A stretch of 64,000 nt of DNA from Paucibacter sediminis (GTDB lineage: Bacteria > Pseudomonadota > Gammaproteobacteria > Burkholderiales > Burkholderiaceae_C). The position numbers and the translations under genes were made by a program. Below are positions 34,278 to 44,267 of this stretch, one piece after another. Under the pieces are notes generated by a model. The model was not told where the DNA came from. It made no database searches and was given only the letters and a program-made list of their open reading frames with translations. The first letter of the stretch is position 1, and each line of letters begins with the position of its first letter. Where the stretch lies: contig NZ_CP116346.1 of NCBI RefSeq assembly GCF_030254645.1, forward strand, positions 744,001 through 808,000, written 5' to 3'.

Positions 34278-35198
34278 TCAGGCCGCCTTCTTCTTTTCGA
34301 TCTGGGCAATCACTTCATCGGCCCAGTCCTTGGGCGCCATCGGGAAGCCCAGGCGGGCACGGCTGTCCAGATAGCTCTGCGCCACGGCGCGCGCCAGATT
34401 GCGGATGCGGCCGATATAGGCGGCGCGCTCGGTCACCGAGATGGCGCCGCGTGCGTCCAGCAGGTTGAAGCTGTGGCCGGCCTTGAGCAGCTGCTCGTAG
34501 GCGGGCAGCGCCAGCTGCTCGCTCATCAGGTGCTGACTCTGCTTCTCATGCGCCGCGAAGGCGCTGAGCAGGAACTCGACATCGCTGTGCTCGAAGTTGT
34601 AGGTCGACTGCTCCACCTCGTTCTGGTGGAACACATCGCCGTACTTGAGCCCCGGCGTGTACTCCAGGTCGTAGACCGACTCCACGCCCTGCAGATACAT
34701 GGCCAGGCGCTCCAGGCCGTAGGTGATCTCGCCGGTGATGGGCTTGCAGTCGACGCCGCCGACCTGCTGGAAATAGGTGAACTGGGTCACTTCCATGCCG
34801 TTCAGCCAGACCTCCCAGCCCAGGCCCCAGCAGCCCAGCGTCGGATTTTCCCAATCGTCCTCGACGAAGCGCACGTCGTTCTTCTTCAGATCGAAGCCCA
34901 GCGCCTCCAGCGAGCCCAGATAGAGCTCGAGGATGTTGGCCGGTGCCGGCTTGAGCACCACCTGGTACTGGTAGTAATGCTGCAGGCGATTCGGGTTCTC
35001 GCCGTAGCGGCCGTCCTTGGGGCGGCGGCTGGGCTGCACATAGGCGGCCTTCCAGGGCTCGGGGCCGAGGGCGCGCAGGAAGGTGGCGGTGTGGCTGGTG
35101 CCGGCGCCGACCTCCATGTCATAGGGCTGCAGCAAGGCGCAGCCTTGGGCGGACCAGTATTCCTGAAGCTTGAGAATGATTTGCTGGAAGCTCAGCAT
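34278..35198 (-). CDS. glyQ: Glycyl-tRNA synthetase alpha subunit
   Basis: The 306-residue alpha subunit carries the class II synthetase catalytic core, starting [33 protein letters not shown], with [13 protein letters not shown] and [18 protein letters not shown]. It activates glycine and charges tRNA-Gly together with GlyS. It follows lnt in the operon. Confidence 0.98.
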   Translation of the reverse strand: MLSFQQIILKLQEYWSAQGCALLQPYDMEVGAGTSHTATFLRALGPEPWKAAYVQPSRRPKDGRYGENPNRLQHYYQYQVVLKPAPANILELYLGSLEALGFDLKKNDVRFVEDDWENPTLGCWGLGWEVWLNGMEVTQFTYFQQVGGVDCKPITGEITYGLERLAMYLQGVESVYDLEYTPGLKYGDVFHQNEVEQSTYNFEHSDVEFLLSAFAAHEKQSQHLMSEQLALPAYEQLLKAGHSFNLLDARGAISVTERAAYIGRIRNLARAVAQSYLDSRARLGFPMAPKDWADEVIAQIEKKKAA

Positions 35199-35263
35199 GG
35201 TGGGCGCGTGGCGGTCGACATTGGGAAGCGCCCGATTCTAGGTGAGCCCAGGGTGAGCAGGGC

Positions 35264-36739
35264 TCAGCGCCGCCGTCGCCAGGCCCAGCCCAGGCCAAGA
35301 ACCAACAGTGCGCCGAAGGGCCAGAGCCCCAGCGCCGCTAGCCAGCGCGCATAGGGAGTGCTGCCCGTCCGCCCCTCCACCTCCACCTCCAGCACGCCCG
35401 CGGTGGCGGCGGGCAGGCGCGCCAGCACACGGCCGCGATGGTCCAGCGCCGCGGTGGCGCCGGTATTGGTGGAGCGCACCAGCGGGCGCTGGAATTCCAG
35501 CGTCCGCATGACGGAGAACTGCAGGTGCTGGTCCTGCACCATCAGCGTGCCGAACCAGGCCAGGTTGCTGGCATTCACCAGCACGGTGGCGGCGTCCGCG
35601 CCCACCACGCTCTGCACAAAGTCCTCGCCGAACAGATCCTCGTAGCAGATCAGAGGACGCAGGCGCTGGCCCGCTACCGCAAAGGCCTGCTGGTGCTGGC
35701 CGGCGGCCTGGTCGTCCATGGGAATCTGCAGCATGCGCACGAACCAATGGAAGCCGGGCGGGATGTATTCGCCAAAGGGCAGCAGATGGCGCTTGCCGTA
35801 GCTGTAGGCTTGTTGGCCACGAGCATCACCACCGAAGGCCTGCAGCGAGTTCACAAAGCCCGTTTGCTCATCGCCCAGAAAGCTGCCCAGCAGCAGGGGC
35901 CGTTCGCGCGCGCCCTGCGCCAGCGCCTGCAGGAACTCAGGCGGCAGATAGGCGAGCGGAAGCGGCACCACGGATTCGGGCGTCAGCACCACCTGGCCGC
36001 GCGCTGCAGCAATCTGCGCATACAGGCGCTGCAGGTTCGCGTCCATCAGCTCGCGGTCGAATTTCTGGTCCTGCGGCACATTGGGCTGCAACAGCGAGAG
36101 CTTGATGCTGCCGCTGCTACGGGTGAAGTCCTGCGGCAGCAGCAGGCCGGCCAGCAAGATCAGCAATGCGGGCGCCAGCGCCAACCGTGCTCCGCGCAGC
36201 GCCGCCGCCAACGCCGCCGCCAGCAGCGCCGCCAGCAGGGTGATGCCATACACGCCCAGCCAGGGCGCCCAGGCGGCCAGCGGCCCGACCGTGTGCGCAT
36301 AACCGCTGGCGATCCAGGGGAAGCCACCGAACAGGGTGGCCCGCGCCAGCTCGGCGAGCAGCCAGCACAGCGCCCAGGTCAGCCCATGCCAGGCCGAAAC
36401 CGATGTGCCGCGCAACCAGGCTGCCAGCGCCATGGCTCCGGCAAGGTACAGCGACAAGAACGCCGCCAGCAAGAGCACCGCCCCGCCCGCCATCAGCCCC
36501 GGCAGATGGCCGAACTCGTGCATGCTGATATAGAGCCACCACAGCCCACCCGCCAGCCAGGCCAGGCCGAAGGCCAGCCCCAGGCGCGCGGCGCGCGCCG
36601 GCGTCGCGTCCCAGCTGGCCCAGGCCAGCCAGGCCAACGCCAGGGGCTGCAGCACCCAGGCCTGCGTCGGGGCAAACGCGGCCAGGTGCAGCAGGCCGGC
36701 CAGCAGGGCCACCGGCCAGGACTGGAGCAGGCGCCGCAT
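35264..36739 (-). CDS. lnt: Apolipoprotein N-acyltransferase
   Basis: Lnt adds the third acyl chain to lipoproteins at the periplasmic face of the inner membrane. The 491-residue protein has several N-terminal transmembrane segments and a C-terminal nitrilase-like domain. The catalytic triad is present: Glu in TPESVV, Lys in YGKRHLLPFGEY, and Cys in ICYEDLF. Its ATG overlaps the corC stop (TGATG). Confidence 0.96.
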   Translation of the reverse strand: MRRLLQSWPVALLAGLLHLAAFAPTQAWVLQPLALAWLAWASWDATPARAARLGLAFGLAWLAGGLWWLYISMHEFGHLPGLMAGGAVLLLAAFLSLYLAGAMALAAWLRGTSVSAWHGLTWALCWLLAELARATLFGGFPWIASGYAHTVGPLAAWAPWLGVYGITLLAALLAAALAAALRGARLALAPALLILLAGLLLPQDFTRSSGSIKLSLLQPNVPQDQKFDRELMDANLQRLYAQIAAARGQVVLTPESVVPLPLAYLPPEFLQALAQGARERPLLLGSFLGDEQTGFVNSLQAFGGDARGQQAYSYGKRHLLPFGEYIPPGFHWFVRMLQIPMDDQAAGQHQQAFAVAGQRLRPLICYEDLFGEDFVQSVVGADAATVLVNASNLAWFGTLMVQDQHLQFSVMRTLEFQRPLVRSTNTGATAALDHRGRVLARLPAATAGVLEVEVEGRTGSTPYARWLAALGLWPFGALLVLGLGWAWRRRR

Positions 36740-37671
36740 CAACTATCTTGCGAGCCGGTTTCGCGCGTGACCTTGAACCAGCGCACCGAGCCGCCGCGCG
36801 TCAGCATCACGTGGAAGTGCAGGCCGGCCATCGTCACCGTCTCGCCACGGCGCGGCACGCGGCCATGCTGGTGCGCGACCAGGCCGCCGATGGTGTCGAA
36901 CTCCTGCGCGGGCAACTCGACGCCGAAGGCCTGGTTGACGGCCGCGATCTCGGCATCGCCCGCCACGCGCTGGCTGCCATCGGCCAGGGTGTAGATGCTG
37001 GACTCGCCATCCTTGTCGTCGAACTCGTCCTCGATCTCGCCGACGATCTCCTCCAGCACATCCTCGATGGTGATGAGGCCGGCGGTGTTGCCGAACTCGT
37101 CGATGACGATGGCGAGGTGGTTGCGGTTGGAGCGGAAGTCGCGCAGCAGCTCGTTCAGGCCCTTGGTCTCGGGCACGAACACCGCCGGGCGCAGAAGGGT
37201 GCGCAGGTTCAGCTCGGGGGCGCGCTGCAGCTTGAGCAGATCCTTGGCGAGCAGGATGCCGATGATGTTGTCGCGCCCGTCCTCGTAGACCGGGAAGCGC
37301 GAATGGCCGGTCTCGATCACCGTGGCCAGCAAATCCTCGTAGCTGGCATCGATATTCAGCAGGTCCATGCGCGGCGCCGCCACCATGGCGTCGCCGGCGC
37401 TCAGCTCGGCCATGCGCAGCACACCCTCGAGCATCTGCCGGGATTCGGGGGCGATCAGCGCCCGCTCCTCGGCATCGGCCAGGGTTTCGATCAATTCGGA
37501 GGTGGAATCCGGCCCGGGATGCAGGAATTCCAGCATGCGGTTCAGGAGACCGCGGGGCTCGGCGGCAGACTTGTGACCCCCACTCTTGGTGTGGGGGCTC
37601 CTACTAGGCTGGGGTTCAGACACAGTGCTGCGTGTCGTAGTTTCAGGACGCACAGAATAACCGATTGACAT
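36739..37671 (-). CDS. corC: CorC/HlyC-family CBS-domain protein
   Basis: The 310-residue cytoplasmic protein has a CBS-domain pair (TGHSRFPVYEDGRDNIIGILLAKDLL; SNRNHLAIVIDEFGNTAGLITIEDVLEEIVGEIEDEFD) and a C-terminal CorC_HlyC domain ending SVRWFKVTRE. Such proteins (YbeX) are linked to magnesium/cobalt efflux and ribosome-related phenotypes. It begins the corC-lnt-glyQS operon. The first 40 residues are poorly conserved. Confidence 0.93.
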   Translation of the reverse strand: MSIGYSVRPETTTRSTVSEPQPSRSPHTKSGGHKSAAEPRGLLNRMLEFLHPGPDSTSELIETLADAEERALIAPESRQMLEGVLRMAELSAGDAMVAAPRMDLLNIDASYEDLLATVIETGHSRFPVYEDGRDNIIGILLAKDLLKLQRAPELNLRTLLRPAVFVPETKGLNELLRDFRSNRNHLAIVIDEFGNTAGLITIEDVLEEIVGEIEDEFDDKDGESSIYTLADGSQRVAGDAEIAAVNQAFGVELPAQEFDTIGGLVAHQHGRVPRRGETVTMAGLHFHVMLTRGGSVRWFKVTRETGSQDS

Positions 37672-37742
37672 TGCAGCCCGCTTGAAAGACAGTCAGCCGC
37701 CCTCATCTGTGGGGCTCGTTTGCTTCATCTGTAGAGAACACC

Positions 37743-38795
37743 ATGTCATCCGCATCCCAGGGTCTGATTCCCGCCACCATCCTCACCGGCTTCCTCGGCT
37801 CGGGCAAGACCACCCTCCTCAAGCGCGTGCTGTCGGAGGCCCATGGCCAGAAGATCGCCGTGATCGAGAACGAGTTCGGCGAGGAGAACGTCGATACCGA
37901 GATCCTGGTGGCCGAAACCCAGGAGCAGATCATCCAGATGAGCAATGGCTGCGTCTGCTGCACCATCCGCGAAGACCTGCGCACCACCCTCTCGGACCTG
38001 GCCACCAAGAAGCGCCGCGGCGAGCTGGACTTTGACCGCGTGGTGATCGAGACCACCGGCCTGGCCGACCCCGGCCCGGTGGCGCAGACCTTCTTCATGG
38101 ACGACGAGATTGCCGAGAGCTTTCTGCTCGACTCCATCCTCACCCTGGTGGACGCCAAGCATGCCGAGCAGCAGCTCGACACGCGCCAGGAAGCGCGCCG
38201 CCAGATCGGCTTCGCCGACCAGATCTTCATCAGCAAGAGCGATCTGGTGGACGAGGCCAGCGTGGACGCCTTGAGCCACCGCATCAAGCACATGAACCCG
38301 CGCGCACCGCAGGAGCGCGTGCATTTCGGCGAGGTGCCGATTGCCAAGGTGTTCGACCTGCGCGGCTTCAACCTCAACGCCAAGCTGGACATCGACCCCG
38401 ATTTCCTCAAGGCCGAGGAGCACGACCATCACCACCACCATGATCACGACCATGAGCATGGCGAGCATTGCGACCACCCGCATCACCATGTGCACGATGA
38501 CGACGTGAAGTCCTTCGTGTTCCGCTCCGACCGCGCCTTCAACCCCGCCAAGCTGGAGGAGTTCCTGGGCGCCATCGTGCAGGTCTACGGCCCCAAGATG
38601 CTGCGCTACAAGGGCGTGCTGAACATGAAGGGCACCGACAAGAAGGTGATCTTCCAGGGCGTGCACCAGCTGATGGGCTCGGACCTGGGCCCCAAGTGGA
38701 TGCCCGGCGAGAAGAAGCAGAGCAAGATGGTCTTCATCGGCATCGACCTGCCCAAGGACATCCTTATGCAGGGACTGGAAGGCTGTCTGGCTTAG
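37743..38795 (+). CDS. COG0523/CobW-type GTP-binding metallochaperone
   Basis: The 350-residue GTPase has Walker A GFLGSGKTT, the metal-binding motif CVCC (NGCVCCTIREDL), GTPase motif SKSD, a histidine-rich linker at about residues 225-262 (HDHHHHHDHDHEHG and more), and a CobW C-terminal domain. COG0523 proteins insert or traffic zinc and other metals. The start is ATG at 37743. I saw no Zur box in the 71 bases upstream, so zinc repression is not supported. It is followed by dksA. Confidence 0.95.
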   Translation: MSSASQGLIPATILTGFLGSGKTTLLKRVLSEAHGQKIAVIENEFGEENVDTEILVAETQEQIIQMSNGCVCCTIREDLRTTLSDLATKKRRGELDFDRVVIETTGLADPGPVAQTFFMDDEIAESFLLDSILTLVDAKHAEQQLDTRQEARRQIGFADQIFISKSDLVDEASVDALSHRIKHMNPRAPQERVHFGEVPIAKVFDLRGFNLNAKLDIDPDFLKAEEHDHHHHHDHDHEHGEHCDHPHHHVHDDDVKSFVFRSDRAFNPAKLEEFLGAIVQVYGPKMLRYKGVLNMKGTDKKVIFQGVHQLMGSDLGPKWMPGEKKQSKMVFIGIDLPKDILMQGLEGCLA

Positions 38796-38950
38796 TGCCA
38801 CACTCGGTGACAAATTGGACAAACGAGGGCTTGGCGCAAGCTGGCTACAATCCGCGGCGCCCAAGAAGCGGCGCATGCTGGCCAGCAGGCGTCAACCCGT
38901 TGCGAACTGACCCTACAGAGCAGGTATAACTGCCAAAGAGGAGTGTGAAC

Positions 38951-39661
38951 GTGAGCAAGACACCGGCCCCAAAACCCACCCCGACGACGGCCAAGGCCGC
39001 CGCCGAGGGTCGCCCCGCTGCCAAGGCTGGAAAGACTGCGAGCAAGCCCAAGGCTGACGCGCACGAAGACTCCGCCGCAGTGGCCACCCTGGAAGTCGCC
39101 GCACCAACGCCTGGCAGCAACCGATTTGCAGACCGTTTTGCTCCCCCGAAGCCGCCAACGCGCCAAATGAGTAGTCCCGTGATTGAATCTCCCCGTACGC
39201 CGGCCAAGGCCGACCCCAAGCTCGTCAACGCCTGGAAGACCAAGGCCGGCCATGAACTGACCGATGCCGAAGTGCTCGCCATGCCCGAGAGCGAGTACAT
39301 GAACGACAAGCAGATCGAGTTCTTCCGCGCCAAGCTCACCGAGCTGAAGGACGGCGTGCTCTCGAATGCCGGCGAGACCACCGAGCACCTGCGCGAAGAC
39401 ACCTCCATCGTCCCCGACCCGGCCGACCGCGCCACCATCGAGGAAGAGCACGCACTGGAACTGCGCACGCGTGACCGCGAGCGCAAGCTGCTGAAGAAGA
39501 TCATGCAGTCGCTGGCCCGCCTGGACACCGGCGACTATGGCTATTGCGACGAGACCGGCGAGCCCATCGGCCTCGGCCGCCTGATCGCCCGCCCCACCGC
39601 CACGCTCTCGCTGGAAGCCCAGCAGCGTCGCGAGCTCAAGCAGAAGATGTTTGGCGATTGA
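38951..39661 (+). CDS. dksA: RNA polymerase-binding transcription factor DksA, N-terminally extended
   Basis: The 236-residue protein has a coiled-coil and zinc-finger-like C-terminus with GDYGYCDETGEPIGLGRL and RPTATLSLEAQ. Only one of the four zinc-finger cysteines of canonical DksA remains, so it resembles the Zn-independent form common in several proteobacterial groups. An Ala/Lys/Pro-rich extension of about 72 residues precedes the DksA body. GTG at 38951 is chosen because AGAGGAG lies 7 bases upstream; ATG at 39167 would give the core protein only. DksA works with ppGpp on RNA polymerase. A COG0523 gene precedes it. Confidence 0.92.
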   Translation: MSKTPAPKPTPTTAKAAAEGRPAAKAGKTASKPKADAHEDSAAVATLEVAAPTPGSNRFADRFAPPKPPTRQMSSPVIESPRTPAKADPKLVNAWKTKAGHELTDAEVLAMPESEYMNDKQIEFFRAKLTELKDGVLSNAGETTEHLREDTSIVPDPADRATIEEEHALELRTRDRERKLLKKIMQSLARLDTGDYGYCDETGEPIGLGRLIARPTATLSLEAQQRRELKQKMFGD

Positions 39662-39706
39662 GCCCTGGGGCTCCGTTCCTGAACCCCCGCCAGCCGACGC
39701 ACGCGC

Positions 39707-41452
39707 ATGACTGAACCGAAGGACGGCGAAAGCTTCTTCCGCAAAGTGGCGCGCTTCGTGGCCAATCCGACCACGGATTGGGCCGAGATCAATTCGCGCC
39801 AGGACGACCCCGAGGGCGATGCTGCCAAGGCCGAACTGCGCGCCATGGTGGAGCGCAAGCGCCGCAACGACTTCGTGCGCAAGCGCGAGCTCGACATGCT
39901 GCGCCGCATCCGCCGCGAGGGCCTCACCGCCGAACAGCTGGCGGCGCTGGGCGGCTCGTCCTCGAGCATCGACGAGATCGTCCGCAATAGCGAGATCAAC
40001 TCCAAGATCGACCTGGGCGTGAAGGCCAAGATCGACCAGATCGAGCAGCAGATGGTGGGCGAGAACTTCGCCCCCACCGAACGCCAGCAGAGCCAGCACG
40101 CGCCCGGCTTCTTCGACACCAGCACGCGCCCCGCGCATTTCGCCCCCACCGAGGCGGCCCAGCAGGAGCTGGCGGCGCGCGTGGCCGAGTACGCCCCGCC
40201 CGAGGAGATCGAGCGCCTGGAGATCGCCCCGCCGCCCGCGGCCGTGGTGATGGGCGCGGGCATGTCGCCGCTGTCGGACGGCAAGCCCAGCATCCTGCCG
40301 CCGCTGGACCTGCCCGAGCCGCCGCTGAGCTTCAGGGCGGCCAACCAGCCGGCCGTCGAGGTAAACGAGTTCGTGCACGACGCCGAGCTCGACGAGGCGG
40401 TGATCGCCTTTGCGAATGCCGATTACGAAAGCTGCGAACGCGGCCTGCTGGAGCTGACCCGCCCCGGCGGGCAACGCAATCTGCATGCCGAGACCTGGCT
40501 GGCGCTGTTCGACCTCTACCGCGCCACCGGCCAGCAGAGCAAGTTCGAGGGCCTGGCGGGCGACTACGCCCACCAGTTCGGGCTCTCGGCCCCACAGTAT
40601 TTCTCCCTGCCCAAGCTGGTGGCCGAGGCGGCGCGCAGCGAGCGTGTGCCGCATGGCCAGGCCGGCGGCGTGACCTGGGCCGCGCCCGAGTACCTGGACC
40701 TCGAGGCGGTGGCGCAGCTGCGCTCGCGCTGCGAAGTGCAGCCCATGCCCTGGGTGCTGGACTGGACCAAGCTCAACCAGATCGACGCCGAAGCCTGCGC
40801 CAAGCTGCGCGAGCTGTTCCGCGCCTGGGCCGGCCAGCCGCTGGACATCCGCTGGCTGGCGGGCGACAACTTCCTGCTGCGCCTCAAGGAGCAGGCGCCG
40901 GTGGGCGTGCGCGACGTCGATCCGGCGTTCTGGATGCTGCGCCTGGAAGCGCTGCGGGTGGTGAACCGGCCCGACCAGTTCGACGAGGCCGCGATCGATT
41001 ACTGCGTGACCTACGAGGTCTCGCCGCCCTCCTGGGAGCGCGTCCGGTGCAGCGTGCGGGTGAGCGGCAACAGCCTCTCCACCAGCGCGCCCGCCAGCAC
41101 CACCATGCAGCCCGGCGAGGCAAGCAGCTCCTTCATGGAGACCAGCATCACCGACCAGACCCAGCTCGATGGCGCGGTGCAGCTCGAGCTCTCGGGCCAG
41201 CTGAGCGGCGACATCAGCGAAACCCTGCAGCTAATGACGGAGCAGCTCGGCGCCGCCACCATCATCAACATCGCCTGCCCCAAGCTGATCCGCCTGGACT
41301 TCATGGCCGCGGGCGACCTGCTGAACTGGGTGCTGGCGCGCCGCAGCGAGAACCGCGCGGTGATCTTCAGCGAGACCCACCGTCTGGTGGCGATGTTCTT
41401 CGGCGCGATGGGCATCAACGAGCACGCCCGCATCAAGGTGCGCCAGGTTTAA
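39707..41452 (+). CDS. STAS-domain protein of unknown function
   Basis: The 581-residue protein has a charged N-terminal half ([30 protein letters not shown]), a tetratricopeptide-like stretch near residue 225 ([24 protein letters not shown]) and a STAS-like C-terminal domain ([23 protein letters not shown]). It lies between dksA and hslVU, a position I associate with Burkholderiales. It may be a regulatory or scaffold protein. Function is unknown. Confidence 0.8.
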   Translation: MTEPKDGESFFRKVARFVANPTTDWAEINSRQDDPEGDAAKAELRAMVERKRRNDFVRKRELDMLRRIRREGLTAEQLAALGGSSSSIDEIVRNSEINSKIDLGVKAKIDQIEQQMVGENFAPTERQQSQHAPGFFDTSTRPAHFAPTEAAQQELAARVAEYAPPEEIERLEIAPPPAAVVMGAGMSPLSDGKPSILPPLDLPEPPLSFRAANQPAVEVNEFVHDAELDEAVIAFANADYESCERGLLELTRPGGQRNLHAETWLALFDLYRATGQQSKFEGLAGDYAHQFGLSAPQYFSLPKLVAEAARSERVPHGQAGGVTWAAPEYLDLEAVAQLRSRCEVQPMPWVLDWTKLNQIDAEACAKLRELFRAWAGQPLDIRWLAGDNFLLRLKEQAPVGVRDVDPAFWMLRLEALRVVNRPDQFDEAAIDYCVTYEVSPPSWERVRCSVRVSGNSLSTSAPASTTMQPGEASSSFMETSITDQTQLDGAVQLELSGQLSGDISETLQLMTEQLGAATIINIACPKLIRLDFMAAGDLLNWVLARRSENRAVIFSETHRLVAMFFGAMGINEHARIKVRQV

Positions 41453-41528
41453 GCTCCCGACATCCGAATCAAGCCGCGGGCCGCATGCTTGGTTGAAGCT
41501 GCGGCCCGCGCCCCCATCTGGAGCCCCT

Positions 41529-42101
41529 ATGGACTCTTCATCATCTTCTTCCTTCCCCAGCTACCACGGCACCACCATCGTCAGCGTGCGCCGGCAAACG
41601 CCCCAGGGCATGCAGGTGGCGATCGGCGGTGACGGCCAGGTGACCCTGGGCACCATCGTCGTCAAGGCGAGCGCGCGCAAGGTGCGCAAGCTCTACCGCG
41701 AGCAGGTGCTGGCGGGCTTTGCCGGCGCCACCGCCGATGCCTTCACCCTGTTCGAGCGCTTCGAGGCCAAGCTCGAAAAGCACCAGGGCAATCTGGTGCG
41801 CGCCGCCGTCGAGCTGACGCGCGATTGGCGCACCGACCGCGTGCTGCGCCGGCTCGAGGCGATGCTGGCGGTGGCCGACCGCGAGGCCTCGCTGATCATC
41901 ACCGGCAACGGCGATGTGTTGGAGCCCGAGCAGGGCATCGTGGCGATCGGCTCGGGCGGCGCCTATGCCCAGGCCGCCGCCAAGGCGCTGCTCAACCACA
42001 GCCAGCTCTCGGCCGCCGAGATCGTCAAGCAGTCGCTGGTGATCGCCGGCGAGATCTGCATCTACACCAATGGCAACCACACCATAGAGACCCTGGAATG
42101 A
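41529..42101 (+). CDS. hslV: ATP-dependent protease proteolytic subunit HslV
   Basis: HslV is the threonine-protease subunit of HslVU. The mature N-terminal Thr is expected after a 14-residue serine-rich propeptide ending Tyr-His-Gly, at TTIVSVRR (Thr15). GGDGQVTLG and [21 protein letters not shown] match the family. Total length is 190 residues. Its TGA overlaps the hslU ATG. Confidence 0.97.
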   Translation: MDSSSSSSFPSYHGTTIVSVRRQTPQGMQVAIGGDGQVTLGTIVVKASARKVRKLYREQVLAGFAGATADAFTLFERFEAKLEKHQGNLVRAAVELTRDWRTDRVLRRLEAMLAVADREASLIITGNGDVLEPEQGIVAIGSGGAYAQAAAKALLNHSQLSAAEIVKQSLVIAGEICIYTNGNHTIETLE

Positions 42102-43408
42102 GCAGCATGACCCCCCAGGAGATCGTCTCCGAACTCGATCGCCACATCGTCGGCCAGCAGGCCGCCAAGCGCGCCGTGGCGATCGCGATGCGCAACCGCT
42201 GGCGCCGCCAGCAGGTGGATGAAAAGCTGCGCGGCGAGATCACGCCCAAGAACATCCTCATGATCGGCCCCACCGGCGTGGGCAAGACCGAGATCGCGCG
42301 CCGCCTCGCCAAGCTGGCCGACGCGCCCTTCATCAAGGTCGAGGCCACCAAGTTCACCGAGGTGGGCTATGTGGGCAAGGACGTGGACTCGATCGTGCGC
42401 GACCTGGTCGACATGGCGATCAAACAGGAGCGCGAGCACGCCATGCGCCGCCAGCGCACGCGCGCCGAGGACGCCGCCGAGGAGCGTGTGCTGGACATCC
42501 TGGTGCCGGGCAGCGATGCCGAGAACCCCACCCGCCAGCTGATGCGCAAACGCCTGCGCGAGGGCACGATGGCCGACAAGGAAATCGAGATCGAGCTGCT
42601 CGAGCCCAAGCCCACCATGGAAATCCTCGGCCCGGCCAATATGCCCGGCATGGAGGACATGGCCGAGCAACTGAAAGGTCTGTTCTCGCAGATGGGCGCG
42701 GGCAGGCGCAAGGCCCGCAAGCTCAAGATCGCCGAGGCGATGCAGCTGCTGGTGGAGGAGGAAGCCGCCAAGCTGCTCAACGAGGACGAGATCAAGACCA
42801 CGGCACTGCGCAACGCGCAGGAGAACGGCATCGTCTTCATCGACGAGATCGACAAGGTCGCCAGCCGCGCCGAGCATGGCGGCGCCGATGTCTCGCGCCA
42901 GGGCGTGCAGCGCGACCTGCTGCCGCTGGTGGAGGGCACGACGGTGAGCACCAAGTACGGCCTAGTGAAGACCGACCACATGCTCTTCATCGCCTCGGGC
43001 GCCTTCCACCTCAGCAAGCCCAGCGACCTGATCCCCGAGCTGCAGGGCCGCTTCCCGATCCGCGTGGAGCTGGGCTCGCTGTCGGTGCAGGACTTCGAGG
43101 CCATCCTCTCCAGCACCCATGCTAGCCTGGTGAAGCAGTACCAGGCCCTGCTGGCCACCGAGGGCGTGACGCTGACGCTCAGCGCCGACGGCATCCGCCG
43201 CCTGGCGCAGATCGCCTTCGAGGTGAACGAGCGCACCGAGAACATCGGCGCGCGCCGCCTCGCCACCGTGATGGAGCGCCTGCTCGACGAGATCAGCTTC
43301 GACGCCCCCAATCTGGGCGGCCAGAGCATCACCCTGGACGGCGCCGCGGTGGACGCCAAGCTGGGCGAACTGGCCAAGGACGAGGACCTGAGCCGCTTCA
43401 TCCTGTGA
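42098..43408 (+). CDS. hslU: ATP-dependent protease ATPase subunit HslU
   Basis: The 436-residue AAA+ unfoldase has Walker [10 protein letters not shown], the pore/substrate segment [17 protein letters not shown], Walker [10 protein letters not shown] and C-terminal LSRFIL that docks HslV. It is translationally coupled to hslV (ATGA). Confidence 0.98.
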   Translation: MSSMTPQEIVSELDRHIVGQQAAKRAVAIAMRNRWRRQQVDEKLRGEITPKNILMIGPTGVGKTEIARRLAKLADAPFIKVEATKFTEVGYVGKDVDSIVRDLVDMAIKQEREHAMRRQRTRAEDAAEERVLDILVPGSDAENPTRQLMRKRLREGTMADKEIEIELLEPKPTMEILGPANMPGMEDMAEQLKGLFSQMGAGRRKARKLKIAEAMQLLVEEEAAKLLNEDEIKTTALRNAQENGIVFIDEIDKVASRAEHGGADVSRQGVQRDLLPLVEGTTVSTKYGLVKTDHMLFIASGAFHLSKPSDLIPELQGRFPIRVELGSLSVQDFEAILSSTHASLVKQYQALLATEGVTLTLSADGIRRLAQIAFEVNERTENIGARRLATVMERLLDEISFDAPNLGGQSITLDGAAVDAKLGELAKDEDLSRFIL

Positions 43409-43427
43409 CGGCCCGCCCGGTCGGCGC

Positions 43428-43441
43428 TTGACCAGAGTCAA
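43428..43441. promoter_or_regulatory. FNR/CRP-family-like box TTGAC-N4-GTCAA
   Basis: TTGAC-CAGA-GTCAA is a perfect 5+4+5 inverted repeat with the FNR/Dnr-type spacing. A -10-like TAAGCT at 43464-43469 would place transcription near 43476, so the box centre (43434.5) would lie at -41.5, the class II activator position. The site is between hslU and the K+ channel gene. Match and geometry are seen; use is inferred. Confidence 0.5.
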
Positions 43442-43475
43442 CGCCGCCCGGCGCACCAGCCCCTAAGCTCGCGCC

Positions 43476-44267
43476 ATGCCACATCGCATGAGCACGCGCA
43501 GCTGGGGGCTGGCGCGGCCCTCGGCCCTGAACCCTGCCGCCACCAGGGTCGAACGTTTCTGGCGCTGGCCGGTGCTGCTGGCGCTGATCGCCACCATCCC
43601 GGCCTTCTACATCGAACTGCTGGAGAACCTGCCGACGCCGCTGGCGATCGGTATCTACCTCGGCTCGGCCAGTATCTCGGCCCTGTCGCTGTGGCGCGTG
43701 GCCCGCATGGTCAGCCATCCGCGCCAGTATCTGCGCAGCAATGCGCTGGACCTGGTGCTGATCGCCTGCCTGCTCGGCGCGGCCCTGCTGCCGCCCAGCG
43801 CCGAACACAGCTGGGCCTTGGCCGAGCGCCTGCTGGTGGCCCTGCTGACCCTGGTGCGCATGGTCTGGGCCGTCAAGTCCTGGGTCTCGCGCGGCAGCCT
43901 CATCTATCTACTGGCGCTCTCGCTGCTGGTGCTGGGCTTTTGCGGGGTCGGCTTCTGGGCCCTGGAGCCGCATGCTCGCAGCCTCGGCGACGGGCTCTGG
44001 CTGGCCTTCACCACCGCCGCCACGGTGGGCTACGGCGACATCGTGCCCACCACCCCGGCGGCCAAGATCTTCGCCGTGTTCGTGGTGCTGCTGGGCTATG
44101 CGGTGCTCTCGCTCGTGACCGCCGCGATCGCCGCGATGTGGGTCGAGACCTCGGAGCGGCGCATGGAGCAGGACATCATGCGCGACCTGCACGCGCAGTT
44201 GCGCGGCCTGCGCGAGGAGGTGGCGGCGCTGCGCGAGGAGCGCAAGCAGCCACCACCATCACGCTGA
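43476..44267 (+). CDS. Voltage-gated-type potassium channel
   Basis: The 263-residue protein has a potassium selectivity filter TVGYGD with a pore helix before it, several transmembrane helices (about residues 30-210), and a C-terminal charged coiled coil (ERRMEQDIMRDLHAQLRGLREEVAALREERK). It should be a tetrameric K+ channel in the inner membrane. ATG at 43488 is a possible shorter start. Its 3' end overlaps the convergent PEP-CTERM gene by 9 bases. Voltage sensing is not obvious. Confidence 0.9.
   Translation: MPHRMSTRSWGLARPSALNPAATRVERFWRWPVLLALIATIPAFYIELLENLPTPLAIGIYLGSASISALSLWRVARMVSHPRQYLRSNALDLVLIACLLGAALLPPSAEHSWALAERLLVALLTLVRMVWAVKSWVSRGSLIYLLALSLLVLGFCGVGFWALEPHARSLGDGLWLAFTTAATVGYGDIVPTTPAAKIFAVFVVLLGYAVLSLVTAAIAAMWVETSERRMEQDIMRDLHAQLRGLREEVAALREERKQPPPSR

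Noticed and set aside
31578-35354. Very long plus-strand frame (1258 codons) over glyS, glyQ and gmhB
   Set aside because: Composition is His/Gln/Arg-rich without domains, while the minus strand encodes recognisable enzymes throughout.
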